In this document: one piece after another, positions 6,284 to 15,900 of the stretch
Layout: every line of letters starts with the position of its first letter
How positions within the stretch are numbered: the first letter of the stretch is position 1
Source of the DNA: Clostridiaceae bacterium
GTDB lineage: Bacteria; Bacillota; Clostridia; Oscillospirales; Acutalibacteraceae
Assembly (NCBI GenBank): GCA_016295355.1
Contig: JAEDLK010000017.1
Coordinates: 1 to 33,582, forward strand
DNA length: 33,582 bases
Reading direction: 5' to 3'
The notes under the pieces: generated by a model
What the model saw: the letters and a program-made list of their open reading frames with translations, nothing else
Told to the model about the DNA's origin: nothing
Databases searched by the model: none
Made by a program: the position numbers and the translations under genes

Positions 6284-8926
6284 TTACTTGCTTTCTTTGA
6301 TAGCAGCCTGAGCGGCGGCAAGACGGGCGATCGGGACACGGAACGGAGAGCAGGATACATAGTTCAGGCCGATCTTATGGCAGAACTCGATAGAGGACGG
6401 GTCACCGCCGTGTTCGCCGCAGATACCGCAATGCAGGTCGCTGCGGACGCCCTTACCGAGGGTGACAGCCATATCCATCAGCTTGCCGACGCCGGTGGTA
6501 TCCAAGCGGGCAAACGGATCGGACTCATAAATCTTATTCTGATAGTAAGACGGCAGGAACTTACCGGCATCGTCACGGCTGAAGCCAAAGGTCATCTGGG
6601 TCAAATCGTTGGTGCCGAAGCAGAAGAACTCAGCTTCCTTAGCGATCTCATCAGCGGTCAGAGCGGCACGCGGAATCTCGATCATGGTACCGACTTCATA
6701 CTTCAGATCAACACCGGATTCCTTGATGATGGCGTCGGCAGTCTTGACCACAACATCCTTCACAAACTTCAACTCTTTAACTTCGCCCACCAACGGAATC
6801 ATAATTTCCGGAACGATATTCCAGTCGGCATGCTTCTTTTGAACGCTGATAGCGGCCTTGATAACGGCGGCTGTCTGCATTTCAGCGATTTCCGGATAAG
6901 TGACGGTCAGACGGCATCCACGGTGACCCATCATCGGGTTGAATTCATGAAGATCAGAGCAAATCTGCTTAATTTGAGCAACGGTCTTGCCCTGAGCCTG
7001 AGCCAAAATTTCAATATCGGCCTCAGCGGTCGGAACAAACTCATGCAGGGGCGGATCCAGGAAACGAATGGTTACCGGATAGCCGCCGAGAGCCTCAAAC
7101 AGACCCTCAAAGTCAGCCTGCTGCATCGGTTCGATCTTAGCAAGGGCGGCTTTTCTTTCTTCCAGTGTTTCGGAGCAAATCATCTCACGGAAAGCGTCGA
7201 TTCTGCCCTCACCGAAGAACATATGCTCGGTACGGCACAAACCGATACCCTGTGCGCCCAACTCGGCGGCACGCTTAGCATCAGCCGGTGTATCGGCATT
7301 GGTTCTGACACCCAGCGTCTTATACTTATCGGCCAGCTTCATAATTCTGCCGAAATAACCGCTGTTCGGATCGGCCGGAACGGTCGCGATAATGGTATCG
7401 TAAATGGTACCGGTGGAACCGTCCAAGGACAGGCCGTCGCCCTCACGGAAGACCTTGCCGGCCAAGGTGAAGCACTTGTTCTCTTCATCCATTTTGATGT
7501 CGCCGCAACCGGAAACACAGCAGGTACCCATACCACGAGCCACAACAGCGGCGTGAGAGGTCTGACCGCCGCGAACGGTCAAAATGCCCTGAGCATACTT
7601 CATGCCTTCAATATCCTCCGGAGAGGTTTCCAAACGAACCAGAACAACCTTCTCACCCTTCTTGCCTTCCAAAACGGCATCTTCAGCGGTGAAAACGATC
7701 TTACCGGCAGCAGCACCGGGAGAAGCAGCAATACCCTTACCGACAACATTGTTCTTGTCGGCTTCCTTCAGGGCCTTGGCATCGAAGGTCGGATGCAACA
7801 GCATATCGAGGCTCTTGGCGTCGATCTGCATCAAGGCCTCCTGCTCACTGATCTGACCTTCGTCGATCAAATCGCAGGCGATCTTGATAGCGGCGGCAGC
7901 GGTACGCTTACCGTTACGGGTCTGGAGCATATACAATTCGCCGTGTTCAACGGTGAACTCCATATCCTGCATATCATGATAATGGTTTTCAAGGATAGAG
8001 CAAACTTCCTGGAACTTAGCAAAAGCAGCCGGGAACTTGTCCTTCATTTCGGCGATGGGCATCGGGGTACGAACGCCGGCCACAACATCTTCACCCTGGG
8101 CGTTGGTCAAGAACTCACCCATCAAACCCTTTTCACCGGTAGCCGGGTTACGGGTAAAGGCCACGCCGGTACCGCAATCATCACCCATGTTACCGAAAGC
8201 CATCATTTGAACGTTAACGGCAGTGCCCCAAGAATAAGGAATGTCGTGATCCATACGATAGATGTTGGCACGCGGATTATCCCAAGAACGGAAAACAGCC
8301 TTGATAGCCTCAAACAACTGAACCTTAGGATCATCCGGGAAGTCAGAACCAAGCTGATTCTTGTATTCGGCCTTGAACTGATTGGCCAATTCCTTCAAAT
8401 CGTCGGCCGTCAACTCCACATCGTAGGTAACGCCCTTCTTTTCCTTCATTTCGTCAATGAGCTTTTCAAAGTATTTCTTTCCGACTTCCATAACAACATC
8501 GGAGAACATTTGAATGAAACGACGATAGCAGTCCCAGGCCCAACGGGGATTGTTGGACTTCTCGGCGATAACATTAACAACCTTTTCGTTCAAGCCGAGG
8601 TTCAAAATGGTATCCATCATGCCGGGCATAGAAGCACGGGCACCGGAACGAACCGACACAAGCAACGGATTTTCCATATCACCGAACTTCTTGCCGGTGA
8701 TGTTTTCCATTTTCTCGATGTATTCCATGATCTGAGCCTGGATATCATCGTTGATTTTTCTGCCGTCCTCATAATACTGAGTGCAGGCCTCGGTTGAAAT
8801 GGTGAAGCCCTGCGGAACCGGAAGACCGATCTTGGTCATTTCGGCAAGGTTAGCACCTTTACCGCCGAGAAGCTCACGCATCGAAGCGTCGCCCTCGCTA
8901 AACAGATAGACGTACTTGTGACTCAT
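6284..8926 (-). CDS. ppdK: Pyruvate, phosphate dikinase
   Basis: 880 residues, the normal length. It interconverts pyruvate, ATP and phosphate with PEP, AMP and pyrophosphate, a key glycolytic or gluconeogenic step in anaerobic clostridia. Visible are the N-terminal ATP-grasp start GGKGANLAEM, the phosphohistidine loop GGQTSHAAVVAR with His458, and the PEP/pyruvate TIM barrel with GIGLCRTEHMF, IRFLDPPLHEF, GTNDLTQMTFGFSRDD and the catalytic-cysteine loop HCGICGEHGG. The ATG at 8926 is preceded by AGGAGG. No regulatory kinase gene (PDRP) is adjacent. A large antisense frame covers the whole gene but is only a coding shadow. Confidence 0.97.
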   Translation of the reverse strand: MSHKYVYLFSEGDASMRELLGGKGANLAEMTKIGLPVPQGFTISTEACTQYYEDGRKINDDIQAQIMEYIEKMENITGKKFGDMENPLLVSVRSGARASMPGMMDTILNLGLNEKVVNVIAEKSNNPRWAWDCYRRFIQMFSDVVMEVGKKYFEKLIDEMKEKKGVTYDVELTADDLKELANQFKAEYKNQLGSDFPDDPKVQLFEAIKAVFRSWDNPRANIYRMDHDIPYSWGTAVNVQMMAFGNMGDDCGTGVAFTRNPATGEKGLMGEFLTNAQGEDVVAGVRTPMPIAEMKDKFPAAFAKFQEVCSILENHYHDMQDMEFTVEHGELYMLQTRNGKRTAAAAIKIACDLIDEGQISEQEALMQIDAKSLDMLLHPTFDAKALKEADKNNVVGKGIAASPGAAAGKIVFTAEDAVLEGKKGEKVVLVRLETSPEDIEGMKYAQGILTVRGGQTSHAAVVARGMGTCCVSGCGDIKMDEENKCFTLAGKVFREGDGLSLDGSTGTIYDTIIATVPADPNSGYFGRIMKLADKYKTLGVRTNADTPADAKRAAELGAQGIGLCRTEHMFFGEGRIDAFREMICSETLEERKAALAKIEPMQQADFEGLFEALGGYPVTIRFLDPPLHEFVPTAEADIEILAQAQGKTVAQIKQICSDLHEFNPMMGHRGCRLTVTYPEIAEMQTAAVIKAAISVQKKHADWNIVPEIMIPLVGEVKELKFVKDVVVKTADAIIKESGVDLKYEVGTMIEIPRAALTADEIAKEAEFFCFGTNDLTQMTFGFSRDDAGKFLPSYYQNKIYESDPFARLDTTGVGKLMDMAVTLGKGVRSDLHCGICGEHGGDPSSIEFCHKIGLNYVSCSPFRVPIARLAAAQAAIKESK

Positions 8927-9456
8927 TGACGAATCAACCTCCTGTGTTTTTTTTGATTTCTGCTGATTATACTGCCAAAAAGTGCCGCTTTTTTGCGATC
9001 AGCCCTTTGAGTATCTAAATTATTATAGCAAATTTTCAGCCGAATTAAAAGCCTTTTTTTTAACTTTTCTATTTTCAGCGGAAAAAACAGGAAAAAGTTA
9101 TGTGAAAACAAAAAAATTGTCATTTTTCCACGAGAGAATAGACAAGGAAAGCTCTTACACCGTCTTTCGGCGTTCAAGCCGTTACGCACAGCGTTTGTAT
9201 TCAAATTCCCCTTTGGTCGGCTGAAGATTGACAAGATTCCTGCGTTAACATACTCGTTGTTCCGACAGGATTAACTGCGCTTTTACCTTATTCGGCGAAC
9301 AGCTCTAACCGATAAAACGCCTTGACCCCATATATGCAACATGACAAGATGTTTTCGGCGCAAGGGGCTCATAAGGCTGTCACCGTGCAAAAGTGAGCAC
9401 TAAACCTTGCGAAAAAGGCCGCGAGCCAAACGGTATGTGGTTCAACCCTCTTCGAC
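8927..9456. other. Intergenic region upstream of ppdK
   Basis: About 530 bases without a convincing gene. It holds the ppdK ribosome binding site and a candidate promoter at 9022-9050. Between about 9319 and 9430 there is pairing potential: CGCAAGG (9359-9365) with CCTTGCG (9405-9411) enclosing GTGC/GCAC (9385-9388 with 9397-9400). I could not match it to SRP RNA, tmRNA, RNase P RNA or a riboswitch by eye. A 103-codon frame just ahead of ppdK is dominated by Phe/Lys/Arg runs and overlaps the promoter, so I do not call it a gene. Confidence 0.45.
9022..9050 (-). promoter_or_regulatory. Candidate ppdK promoter (extended -10)
   Basis: On the minus strand TGC-TATAAT (hexamer at 9022-9027) forms an extended -10; the -35 region, TTTTAA at 9045-9050 after a 17-base spacer, is weak. 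A second TATAAT at 8966-8971 lacks any -35. This would give a leader of roughly 85 bases before the ATG. Confidence 0.4.
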
Positions 9457-10041
9457 TTACTCTCTGCCGATCGCCCGTATAATACGAAGCACCGACGGTG
9501 TCAAGACCATATTGATGGCCAACTCAATCAAAAAGTTAACGCCAACCAGACCGACCAGCATATAGGTAATCACATCGGTCTGCCCCGCCCAGTCATACAA
9601 CAGCGGTCGATAAAAAGCCGCCATGGCCAGCAAAAACACGCCGGTATTGACCACCGGCGCTGTCACAGCCGCCAAAACCGCTCCCAGTGTTCTCTTTCGG
9701 CCGCACAGCCGTGCTACTGCACCGGCGGCGGCTCCGCAAAGAGTGCCCTTTAATAAGCACAGCACCACCGTAATAACCGGCGATGTGTTAAACATAATAA
9801 AGGCACCGCCATCCAAGCCTGTCACCGTTGCCACAACCACCGTTGCCCCGAAGGCAAATCCTATAACGGCACCGTACTTCGGCCCATACAGAACCGCCAC
9901 GATAACAATGGGCACCAGCACCAGTGACAGGTTAAAGGTGCCGATTTTGATGATGTAGCTCATCATCTGCAGTACCACCGTCAAGGCGGTAAACAAACCG
10001 AGAGTGGCCACACTTGCGGCCTTTTCCATGCGTGTTTTCAT
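9457..10041 (-). CDS. ECF transporter substrate-binding (S) component, probably pantothenate (PanT-like)
   Basis: 194 residues from the ATG at 10041, which has GGAGG eight bases upstream. The protein is mostly hydrophobic, with about five or six membrane segments and an N-terminal basic stretch (MKTRMEKAA) before the first one, the usual look of ECF S components. The S component binds a vitamin and works with a shared EcfA/A'/T energising module encoded elsewhere; none is in the window. It directly follows the pantothenate kinase gene coaX, and that linkage is the reason to suggest pantothenate. A hairpin after coaX and a palindrome before this start suggest separate control. Family is fairly clear; substrate is inference. 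Confidence 0.75.
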   Translation of the reverse strand: MKTRMEKAASVATLGLFTALTVVLQMMSYIIKIGTFNLSLVLVPIVIVAVLYGPKYGAVIGFAFGATVVVATVTGLDGGAFIMFNTSPVITVVLCLLKGTLCGAAAGAVARLCGRKRTLGAVLAAVTAPVVNTGVFLLAMAAFYRPLLYDWAGQTDVITYMLVGLVGVNFLIELAINMVLTPSVLRIIRAIGRE

Positions 10042-10061
10042 ATCAATTCCTCCGATACTGT

Positions 10062-10073
10062 CCCCATATGGGG
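10062..10073. promoter_or_regulatory. 12-bp perfect palindrome upstream of the ECF S-component gene
   Basis: CCCCATATGGGG is perfectly symmetric and is flanked by ACTGT and ACAGT that extend the symmetry with one bulged base. It lies about 20 bases before the start codon. It could be an operator or an RNA hairpin near the ribosome binding site; which of these is not decidable from sequence. Confidence 0.35.
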
Positions 10074-10088
10074 TACAGTTCATTACAT

Positions 10089-10110
10089 AAAAAACGGTAG
10101 CGAACTACCG
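10089..10110 (-). terminator. Terminator overlapping the coaX stop codon
   Basis: On the minus strand CGGTAG-TTCG-CTACCG is followed by six T. The loop is a UUCG tetraloop and the coaX TAG stop is part of the 5' stem arm. This should end or attenuate transcription between coaX and the ECF gene 48 bases further on. Confidence 0.8.
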
Positions 10111-10875
10111 ATTCTTTTCATAAATCAAACGAAGACCATTAAGCAACAAATCCGGATCATAAATAATGCCCTTGTGCACGCAGTGCCGAATAATCTCCTG
10201 TGACAACCCGCCCGTGGCAACCACGGTAGCCGTCTCGCCCAGCTCCTTTTCCATACGGTCTATGAGTCCGTCCAACATGGCGGCGGTGCCGTACACCAAG
10301 CCGGATTTCATGGAATCCACCGTGTTGCGACCGATGGCGTGGTTTGGTGCCTCTACATGAATGGCCGGCAACAGCGACGTGTTCTCGCACAACGCCTTAA
10401 GCGTCAAACGAACGCCGGCGGCAATCGCACCGCCCAAAAAGCATCCGTTTTTATCCAACACACTCACCGTCGAGGCCGTTCCCATATCAATGATCACACA
10501 AGGCATCGGATACCGCGCCAAGGCGCCGACCGCACCGGCGGCTAAATCGGCACCTAATTGTGCCGGATTATCAATTTTGATATTCAGCCCGGTCTTAACC
10601 CCCGGTCCTAACAAAAGAGGTTCAATGCCGCACAGAATTTTGACCGCCCGACAGATGGCTGTTCCCACCGACGGAACCACCGAGGAAACCGCACAAGCCC
10701 GAATTTGTTCCACCGGTTCATGATGCAACTGCAAAATGCCCTGCATATCCACCGCCAACTGATCGGCCGTGTGAGCCGGTTTAGTGGCCAAGCGTGCTGT
10801 AAACGCCAAGGTTTCCCCATGGAAAACGCCCAGTGTAATGTTAGTATTGCCGATGTCAATTGCTATAAATGACAT
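10105..10875 (-). CDS. coaX: Type III pantothenate kinase
   Basis: 256 residues from the ATG at 10875, with GGAGG nine bases upstream; an in-frame ATG 15 bases earlier is less well placed. CoaX phosphorylates pantothenate in the first step of coenzyme A synthesis, is an ASKHA-fold enzyme and usually needs a monovalent cation. Visible are the N-terminal phosphate loop DIGNTN (Asp7), the pantothenate-region GADLAAGAVGA, and the second phosphate motif IDMGTAST, then GGAIAAGV. The stop codon sits inside a terminator hairpin. Next downstream is an ECF S component, so uptake and phosphorylation of pantothenate are encoded side by side. It has its own strong promoter. Confidence 0.95.
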   Translation of the reverse strand: MSFIAIDIGNTNITLGVFHGETLAFTARLATKPAHTADQLAVDMQGILQLHHEPVEQIRACAVSSVVPSVGTAICRAVKILCGIEPLLLGPGVKTGLNIKIDNPAQLGADLAAGAVGALARYPMPCVIIDMGTASTVSVLDKNGCFLGGAIAAGVRLTLKALCENTSLLPAIHVEAPNHAIGRNTVDSMKSGLVYGTAAMLDGLIDRMEKELGETATVVATGGLSQEIIRHCVHKGIIYDPDLLLNGLRLIYEKNR

Positions 10876-10919
10876 ACGGTACGCCTCCAAGCTTACTATG
10901 ATTCAAACCTACTGTTGTT

Positions 10920-10948
10920 ATTGTATCATGCCGCGGCCGTTTCGTCAA
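10920..10948 (-). promoter_or_regulatory. coaX promoter (sigma-A type)
   Basis: TTGACG at 10943-10948, 17-base spacer, TACAAT at 10920-10925, all on the minus strand and 45 bases before the coaX ATG. Near-consensus vegetative promoter. Confidence 0.75.
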
Positions 10949-10967
10949 TCCCCCGACCGCTTGACTG

Positions 10968-11783
10968 TTACGGTTTTGCCAGCTTGAATACTCGCATGGC
11001 ATTGCCACCCAGTACGGCGGTTAATTCGCTGCCGGTCAGCCCTAACGAATCGAGGGTTTTCAGCTCGTTTTCTATCGGCCACATAGGATAATCGGTACCG
11101 AACAAGACCCGATTCGCCCCATAACGGCGCAAAATCTCCGCCGCCGTTTGCCTGCTTAAGGCAAAAAAGCTGGAGGAACAGTCCACCAAAAAGGTGGGCT
11201 CATCCGCTAACACCCGACTGGCGTTATCCCAATCGGAATAACCGCCGAAGTGTGCCCCGATGAGGGTTAAATCGGGAAAGGCTTTGATAATCGGCAAAAG
11301 TCGGTTGGGATTCGAAAAATCGAACCGTTTGTCGCCGGTATGCAGTAACACCGGCAGATCGTTCTCGGCACACAGCCGGTATAGGTTCATCATGCGTTTA
11401 TCATCAGCCGGAATGCCTTGAATGTCCGGATGCAGTTTGACGCCGATCAGCCCAAGCTCTTTGAGGGTCTTGATATCCCCGGCCGGATCAACACTGTCCG
11501 GGTGCAGAGTGCCCAACGCCCGAACGCAGGAATGATCTGCCGCCGTGCGAGCCAAAAACCGATTGATGCTACTCACCTGCCGTGGCGTTGTAGCCACCGA
11601 TTCAGCCAAAAACAGGTCAATCCCGGCCTTTTGACCCTTGGCTATCAGGGTCTGTGCCGTTCCGTCATAAGCCGAATACTCCGTCGAGTAAAAACGGTTG
11701 GTGTGCTCGGTGGCCTTCCGCGCAATCAAAGCCGGATAGATGTGACAGTGTGCATCAACCACCGTCATCCCCTTGTAACTCAT
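10968..11783 (-). CDS. Metal-dependent hydrolase, amidohydrolase family 2 (TIM barrel)
   Basis: 271 residues from the ATG at 11783, with AAGGAGAG upstream. The N-terminal metal motif DAHCHIYP, GVKLHPDIQG, LLHTGD, IGAHFGGY and the C-terminal Asp motif VLFGTDYPMWP follow the order of the amidohydrolase_2 family (ACMSD, 4-oxalomesaconate or dihydroxybenzoate decarboxylase relatives, and many uncharacterised hydrolases). The promoter upstream and the terminator beyond it separate this gene from the AraC gene, so it is likely monocistronic. The substrate is unknown; adjacency to coaX is probably not functional because coaX also has its own promoter. Confidence 0.85.
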   Translation of the reverse strand: MSYKGMTVVDAHCHIYPALIARKATEHTNRFYSTEYSAYDGTAQTLIAKGQKAGIDLFLAESVATTPRQVSSINRFLARTAADHSCVRALGTLHPDSVDPAGDIKTLKELGLIGVKLHPDIQGIPADDKRMMNLYRLCAENDLPVLLHTGDKRFDFSNPNRLLPIIKAFPDLTLIGAHFGGYSDWDNASRVLADEPTFLVDCSSSFFALSRQTAAEILRRYGANRVLFGTDYPMWPIENELKTLDSLGLTGSELTAVLGGNAMRVFKLAKP

Positions 11784-11832
11784 GCAAATCTCTCCTTGGC
11801 ACGATAGGCTGTTCCTACCGCCTTTGGGGTCT

Positions 11833-11861
11833 ATTGTACCGCAGCGTGAGCTTAAAATCAA
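11833..11861 (-). promoter_or_regulatory. Amidohydrolase gene promoter
   Basis: TTGATT (11856-11861), 17-base spacer, TACAAT (11833-11838) on the minus strand, about 50 bases before the start codon. Confidence 0.65.
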
Positions 11862-11930
11862 GATCGTCGACTGTTTTCATTTTAGTATTAAACTGTATTG
11901 GAAGTCATTCGGAATGATTCAAATAGGCAT

Positions 11931-11968
11931 AAAACCTCTCCCATGGCCGGGGTCATGGGAGAGGTTTT
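11931..11968. terminator. Strong bidirectional terminator after the second araC gene
   Basis: A 15-bp perfect stem (11931-11945 with 11954-11968, loop of 8) with AAAA on one side and six T on the other. It lies about 24 bases past the stop of the minus-strand AraC gene and isolates it from the amidohydrolase gene. Confidence 0.85.
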
Positions 11969-11991
11969 TTGGGTTGATTAAATGAGGCCTG

Positions 11992-12813
11992 CTAACTGCT
12001 TTTTAGGGGTGACGAGGCTTGCCGACGGAACGCCGTTGGGGTAACGCCCACGATTTTGCGAAAGCAAGCGACGAAATAACTGGTGGAGTGAAAGCCCACC
12101 CGTTCTCCCACGGTATGGATCGACATACGGGGATGGCTGATCAAAAGGTGCTTGGCCCACTCAATGCGTATGTTATTACGATAAGCCGAGGGTGTCATCC
12201 CCATCTTTTTGCGGAAACACTTATAAAACACCGATTCGCTTAAATTTCCTGCCTGGGCAATGGCATTCATGGGTAAATCAAACTGATAATTGCTTTCCAA
12301 ATAGCGCAAAGCCTTTTGCAAGCCGTCGGACGGAGAGGGCTGCTGTAAGAACCGCCCGATACCGACCAGCATGGCGTAAAGCATAGAAGAAACCGTTTCC
12401 ACATCGGCGTTACGCAAAATGGAGGCCAACAAGTCGTTCAGCGCCGTCTCGGTTGCGTTATGACGAAAACAATGGCATTTTTTTATATCAAAATACGCGA
12501 ATAACGGCTCACACGCAAAGCCCGAAAAGGTGATAAACCGAAGATGCAGACCGTTTTCTCCGGGATAGTAGTGAATTTGCGAGCGGACGGAAAAGAGGAA
12601 CAAATCCCCCGGTTTCAAATCATAATGCACGCCTTCACAGTCCACCCCACCGCTTCCCGAAACAACCAAATTGAGTTGATTGATGTCAAAACAATCATAG
12701 TATTGATCCTCTTGGGGATAGTCGTCACAAAAAGTGTGTACATAAAAGGGCAACATCCGGGTGCGTTCTTCGGTATCATAAAAGGCATACGCTTTCAAGT
12801 CAATCAACCCCAT
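11992..12813 (-). CDS. AraC-family regulator divergent from the dockerin protein
   Basis: 273 residues from the ATG at 12813. A longer frame starting at 12864 would begin upstream of the promoter and add a spurious hydrophobic stretch, so it is excluded. The N-terminal cupin-like half contains LNLVVSGSGGVDCEGVHYDL and LKPGDLFLFS, a typical sugar-sensing arm. The C-terminal double helix-turn-helix includes PMNAIAQAGNLSESVFYKCF and IHTVGERVGFHSTSYFVACF followed by VGVTPTAFR. It is divergent from the 1581-residue secreted protein with 157 bases between starts, and probably controls it in response to a carbohydrate. The promoter places the transcript start only about 10 bases before the ATG, and no Shine-Dalgarno is seen. 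Confidence 0.88.
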   Translation of the reverse strand: MGLIDLKAYAFYDTEERTRMLPFYVHTFCDDYPQEDQYYDCFDINQLNLVVSGSGGVDCEGVHYDLKPGDLFLFSVRSQIHYYPGENGLHLRFITFSGFACEPLFAYFDIKKCHCFRHNATETALNDLLASILRNADVETVSSMLYAMLVGIGRFLQQPSPSDGLQKALRYLESNYQFDLPMNAIAQAGNLSESVFYKCFRKKMGMTPSAYRNNIRIEWAKHLLISHPRMSIHTVGERVGFHSTSYFVACFRKIVGVTPTAFRRQASSPLKSS

Positions 12814-12829
12814 AAATAGAATTTTTATA

Positions 12830-12858
12830 ATTATAATGCAAAATAAAGCTGTTTTCAA
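12830..12858 (-). promoter_or_regulatory. Promoter of the second araC gene
   Basis: TTGAAA (12853-12858), 17-base spacer, TATAAT (12830-12835) on the minus strand. The ATG at 12813 follows after 16 bases, implying a very short leader. Confidence 0.75.
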
Positions 12859-12900
12859 GATCATTTGGCCGAATTTTTATATTTTTTTCCAATTTGTTTC

Positions 12901-12929
12901 TTGAACCGACCCTCGGCTCATGCTATAAT
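12901..12929 (+). promoter_or_regulatory. Promoter of the large dockerin protein gene
   Basis: TTGAAC (12901-12906), 17-base spacer, TATAAT (12924-12929) on the plus strand, followed by an AAAAT-rich leader and AAGGAG at 12953-12958. Confidence 0.75.
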
Positions 12930-12970
12930 AAAATAAAATAAAATAATAAAACAAGGAGCGGACAGGAAAC

Positions 12971-15900
12971 ATGAAAAAGGTTCTCAGTATTCTATTGTCC
13001 CTTTGCCTTTGTGCGGGGATGCTAATAGGCCCTATGGGAGCAACGGCATTTGCCGACACGCCCACGGTGACGCCTTCGGCCGCCGCACAGACGATTAAGG
13101 TGGCCTTTGCCGACGATATCAAGGCAGAGTATGCGCCAACCGCGGAGGAAGTGGAAGGCCTTCCTGTTTTGTTAACGGCCTACCGCCGCAGTCAGGTAGA
13201 GGCTAACGGCTGTGCCATTTTGTATGTGGTCGGCTCGGCAGCCGTGCGTGCCGGTACCGATTCCGATGTGTCCATTGTGGACGACTTATTGAACGAAGGC
13301 TACATTGTCACGGTGGCGGACTATTTGGACAATCCGGCCGCCGCCGGAACCGATTTGGGGACATATGTACAACTGCTTTTGGGCAACGGTATGGCAACCG
13401 GTAAATATGTCGGTGGCCAACCGCTGGTTGGGAAGCATGTGTATATGGTGCCTTCGGGTTGCCGTATCGTGCGAGGTGTAAACTTTTTTTGGCTTGACAC
13501 CATGGCCCCCTACGGTGTGAACGAATACATTGTGGAAACCTATAATATGTATTACGCCGGCAAAAAGAAAGACAATAACGGTCATTACCTACAGCCGGCC
13601 ACCTCGGTGGAAACCTGCTTAAAAAAAGACGGCACGCCCATCAACATGGAATTGACCATGGATATTATTTATCCGGCCAACCCAGACCGGACGGTGCCTT
13701 GCTTTGCCTTGGCGTCGAGCAGTGAAACCTATTACACCTCGATTGCCAATCCGATACGCCCGTATTTTTCGCAGGCTTTGTTAGACGGCTATGCGGCCTT
13801 TTTGTACGAGCATGAGTATATTCCCATGTCACGGGATGACCACTTCGGCTATTTGGATGATCGCTTTACCTTACTGAACTATACCGCCAATCGGGTGCAT
13901 TCGGCCGCCATTCGCCGCATTCGTTATTTAGCGGATACCTATGGCTATGACGCCGAATACCTGTCTGTGTTCGGCTTTTCAAAAAGCTCCATGGGTCCGG
14001 CCATTCTTTCGGATGTTAACCACGAACAAAAGGGCGAGGCCATGACATTGGACGCTTACTGCCCCGAAGGTAAAAGCTGTACGGATTCCCCGGCCCCGCA
14101 ACCATGGCTAACCTACGAGGGAACCGATATTCCCATTTCCAGCAATGTCACGGCGGTCTATTCGGGTGCCGGCCCCGGCATTATTCAATACCGACAGTTT
14201 TCCATCAATAACAACAGCGTACCCGTTTTCGCCTCTATCGGTACCAAGGATGAGACCGCCGGCTTCCGTTGGCAAATCGGCAATGTATCAGCCTTTTTTG
14301 ACCGACTGGATATCGAATCCTGCTTTGTGTCCTTAACCGATATTCCGCACGATCCGGCGCATGGCTATGACAGTGACCGTGAGGCCGATATGTTCAAGGT
14401 GGCCTGGACTTTCTTGGACAACCATGTTCGGGCGGCGTATCGTCAGGAATCGCCGAGAGTGCTGTGGATGACACCGCAAAACGGCAAGTATTTTGACGAT
14501 GACAGCGTGCCGGTGTTTATTAAGTTTTCAAGAGCTATGAATCCCGACAGCCTGAACAAAGGCATTCGCATTGAACGATTGTCCGACGGAAAGGTTATTT
14601 CGGGAGAATGGATCGGTCATCACGGCAACACCGATTTCACCTTTACCTCAGCTCAGATGATTCCCGGTTCGGCCTACCGTGTTACCGTCACCGGCGACTG
14701 CAAGGCGGCCGACGGTGTGGGAATGGACGCCCCCTTTACCAAAACCTTTGCTCTTTCCGGTGATGTGGCCTTGTCGGCCGACAAAAACGCCGTTATCACC
14801 ACCGACGGTATGTTGGATGCGGCAAACGGCTTAACCGTTACAGGCGAGAACAAAAAGGATATGTCCTTTGTCAGCTTCAATCGCCAGGACGGTTTTGCGG
14901 ATGTGACCCGTGCCACCCTGATTCTCGATTGCACCGGCAAGGATGCCATCCAAATACAGGTGTACGGACTGAAAGACGATACCTTCAGCCGTACCGCCGA
15001 GGCCGATTTGTTAAGCGGTGCCTCAACCGACGGCAACGTGTGTCTGTTTGATGTGACCGACTATGTTAAGAACCGTCCCGACGGCACAGCCGCTTTCCGG
15101 TTGTCCTCGACCTCGACAAGCAAGACAGCGTATGACAATAACTTTGAGTCGGCATCCGGTTCAAACTTTGCACTTAACAGTCAATATCGCTTCGGCGGCG
15201 GCAACATGACGCTGTCCTTTGCCGACGCCGGGCATGACAGTCAAAAGAGCATTTACCTGAGCAACCGCAAGAGCGACACAAGAATCAAACTTCTCAACAC
15301 CTTGGGCAAACGCCATATTACCTTGGAAGATCTGGGTGCCGTGTATAAGGCAAGCCTGTGGATTAAGCCCGACCGAGATTGCGATTTGAAAGTCGGTCTT
15401 TACGCTGAAAGCGGTACCGCCGGCTATTCCGGTTACGATATGAAATCCTACCATGCTCCGGCCGGTGTGTGGACAAGGCTGGATTACAGTGCTTGCATTG
15501 ACCGCACTATGGTGTCGGTAGACGCTTGCCACTTAACCGTCGAAGTGACTAATGATACCAACTTCTATTTGGATGATGTCAAGGTGTGGCAAGAGGGAGG
15601 CTCAACCTGCCTTGCCTCCAAGGAGCAAGCTGCCACCGATGAAGCACGCATGGCACCCACCCTGGTGCTTTACACACCGCAGAACACGCAGGTTTCCTCC
15701 ATGGGTCTCTCGGTGATCGCCAGCGGTTCTAAAGCCGATGAGGTTATCGTCACAGACAATCCGGTTATCTGCGGTATGCAAAAAGAAGATTTGTCCGACA
15801 CCCGTAAGGGTCTGATTCAATTCCCGATTGACTCTCTGTTAGCTGACGACACCGCTACTTTAACATTCAAAGCCACTGCGGATGCGCCTCAAAAGGTGGC

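Noticed and set aside
6215..8797. 860-codon plus-strand frame covering ppdK
   Set aside because: Exactly antisense to a full, well-conserved ppdK; no recognisable domain, and such mirror frames are common opposite GC-rich conserved genes.
8923..9234. 103-codon minus frame just upstream of ppdK
   Set aside because: Overlaps the ppdK promoter and ribosome site, has runs of Phe, Lys and Arg, and no ribosome site of its own.
9340..9450. Possible 6S, SRP RNA or tmRNA
   Set aside because: Lacks the conserved SRP GGAAGCAGC loop, tmRNA ends or tag, and I cannot match the 6S consensus; kept only as an unassigned structure.
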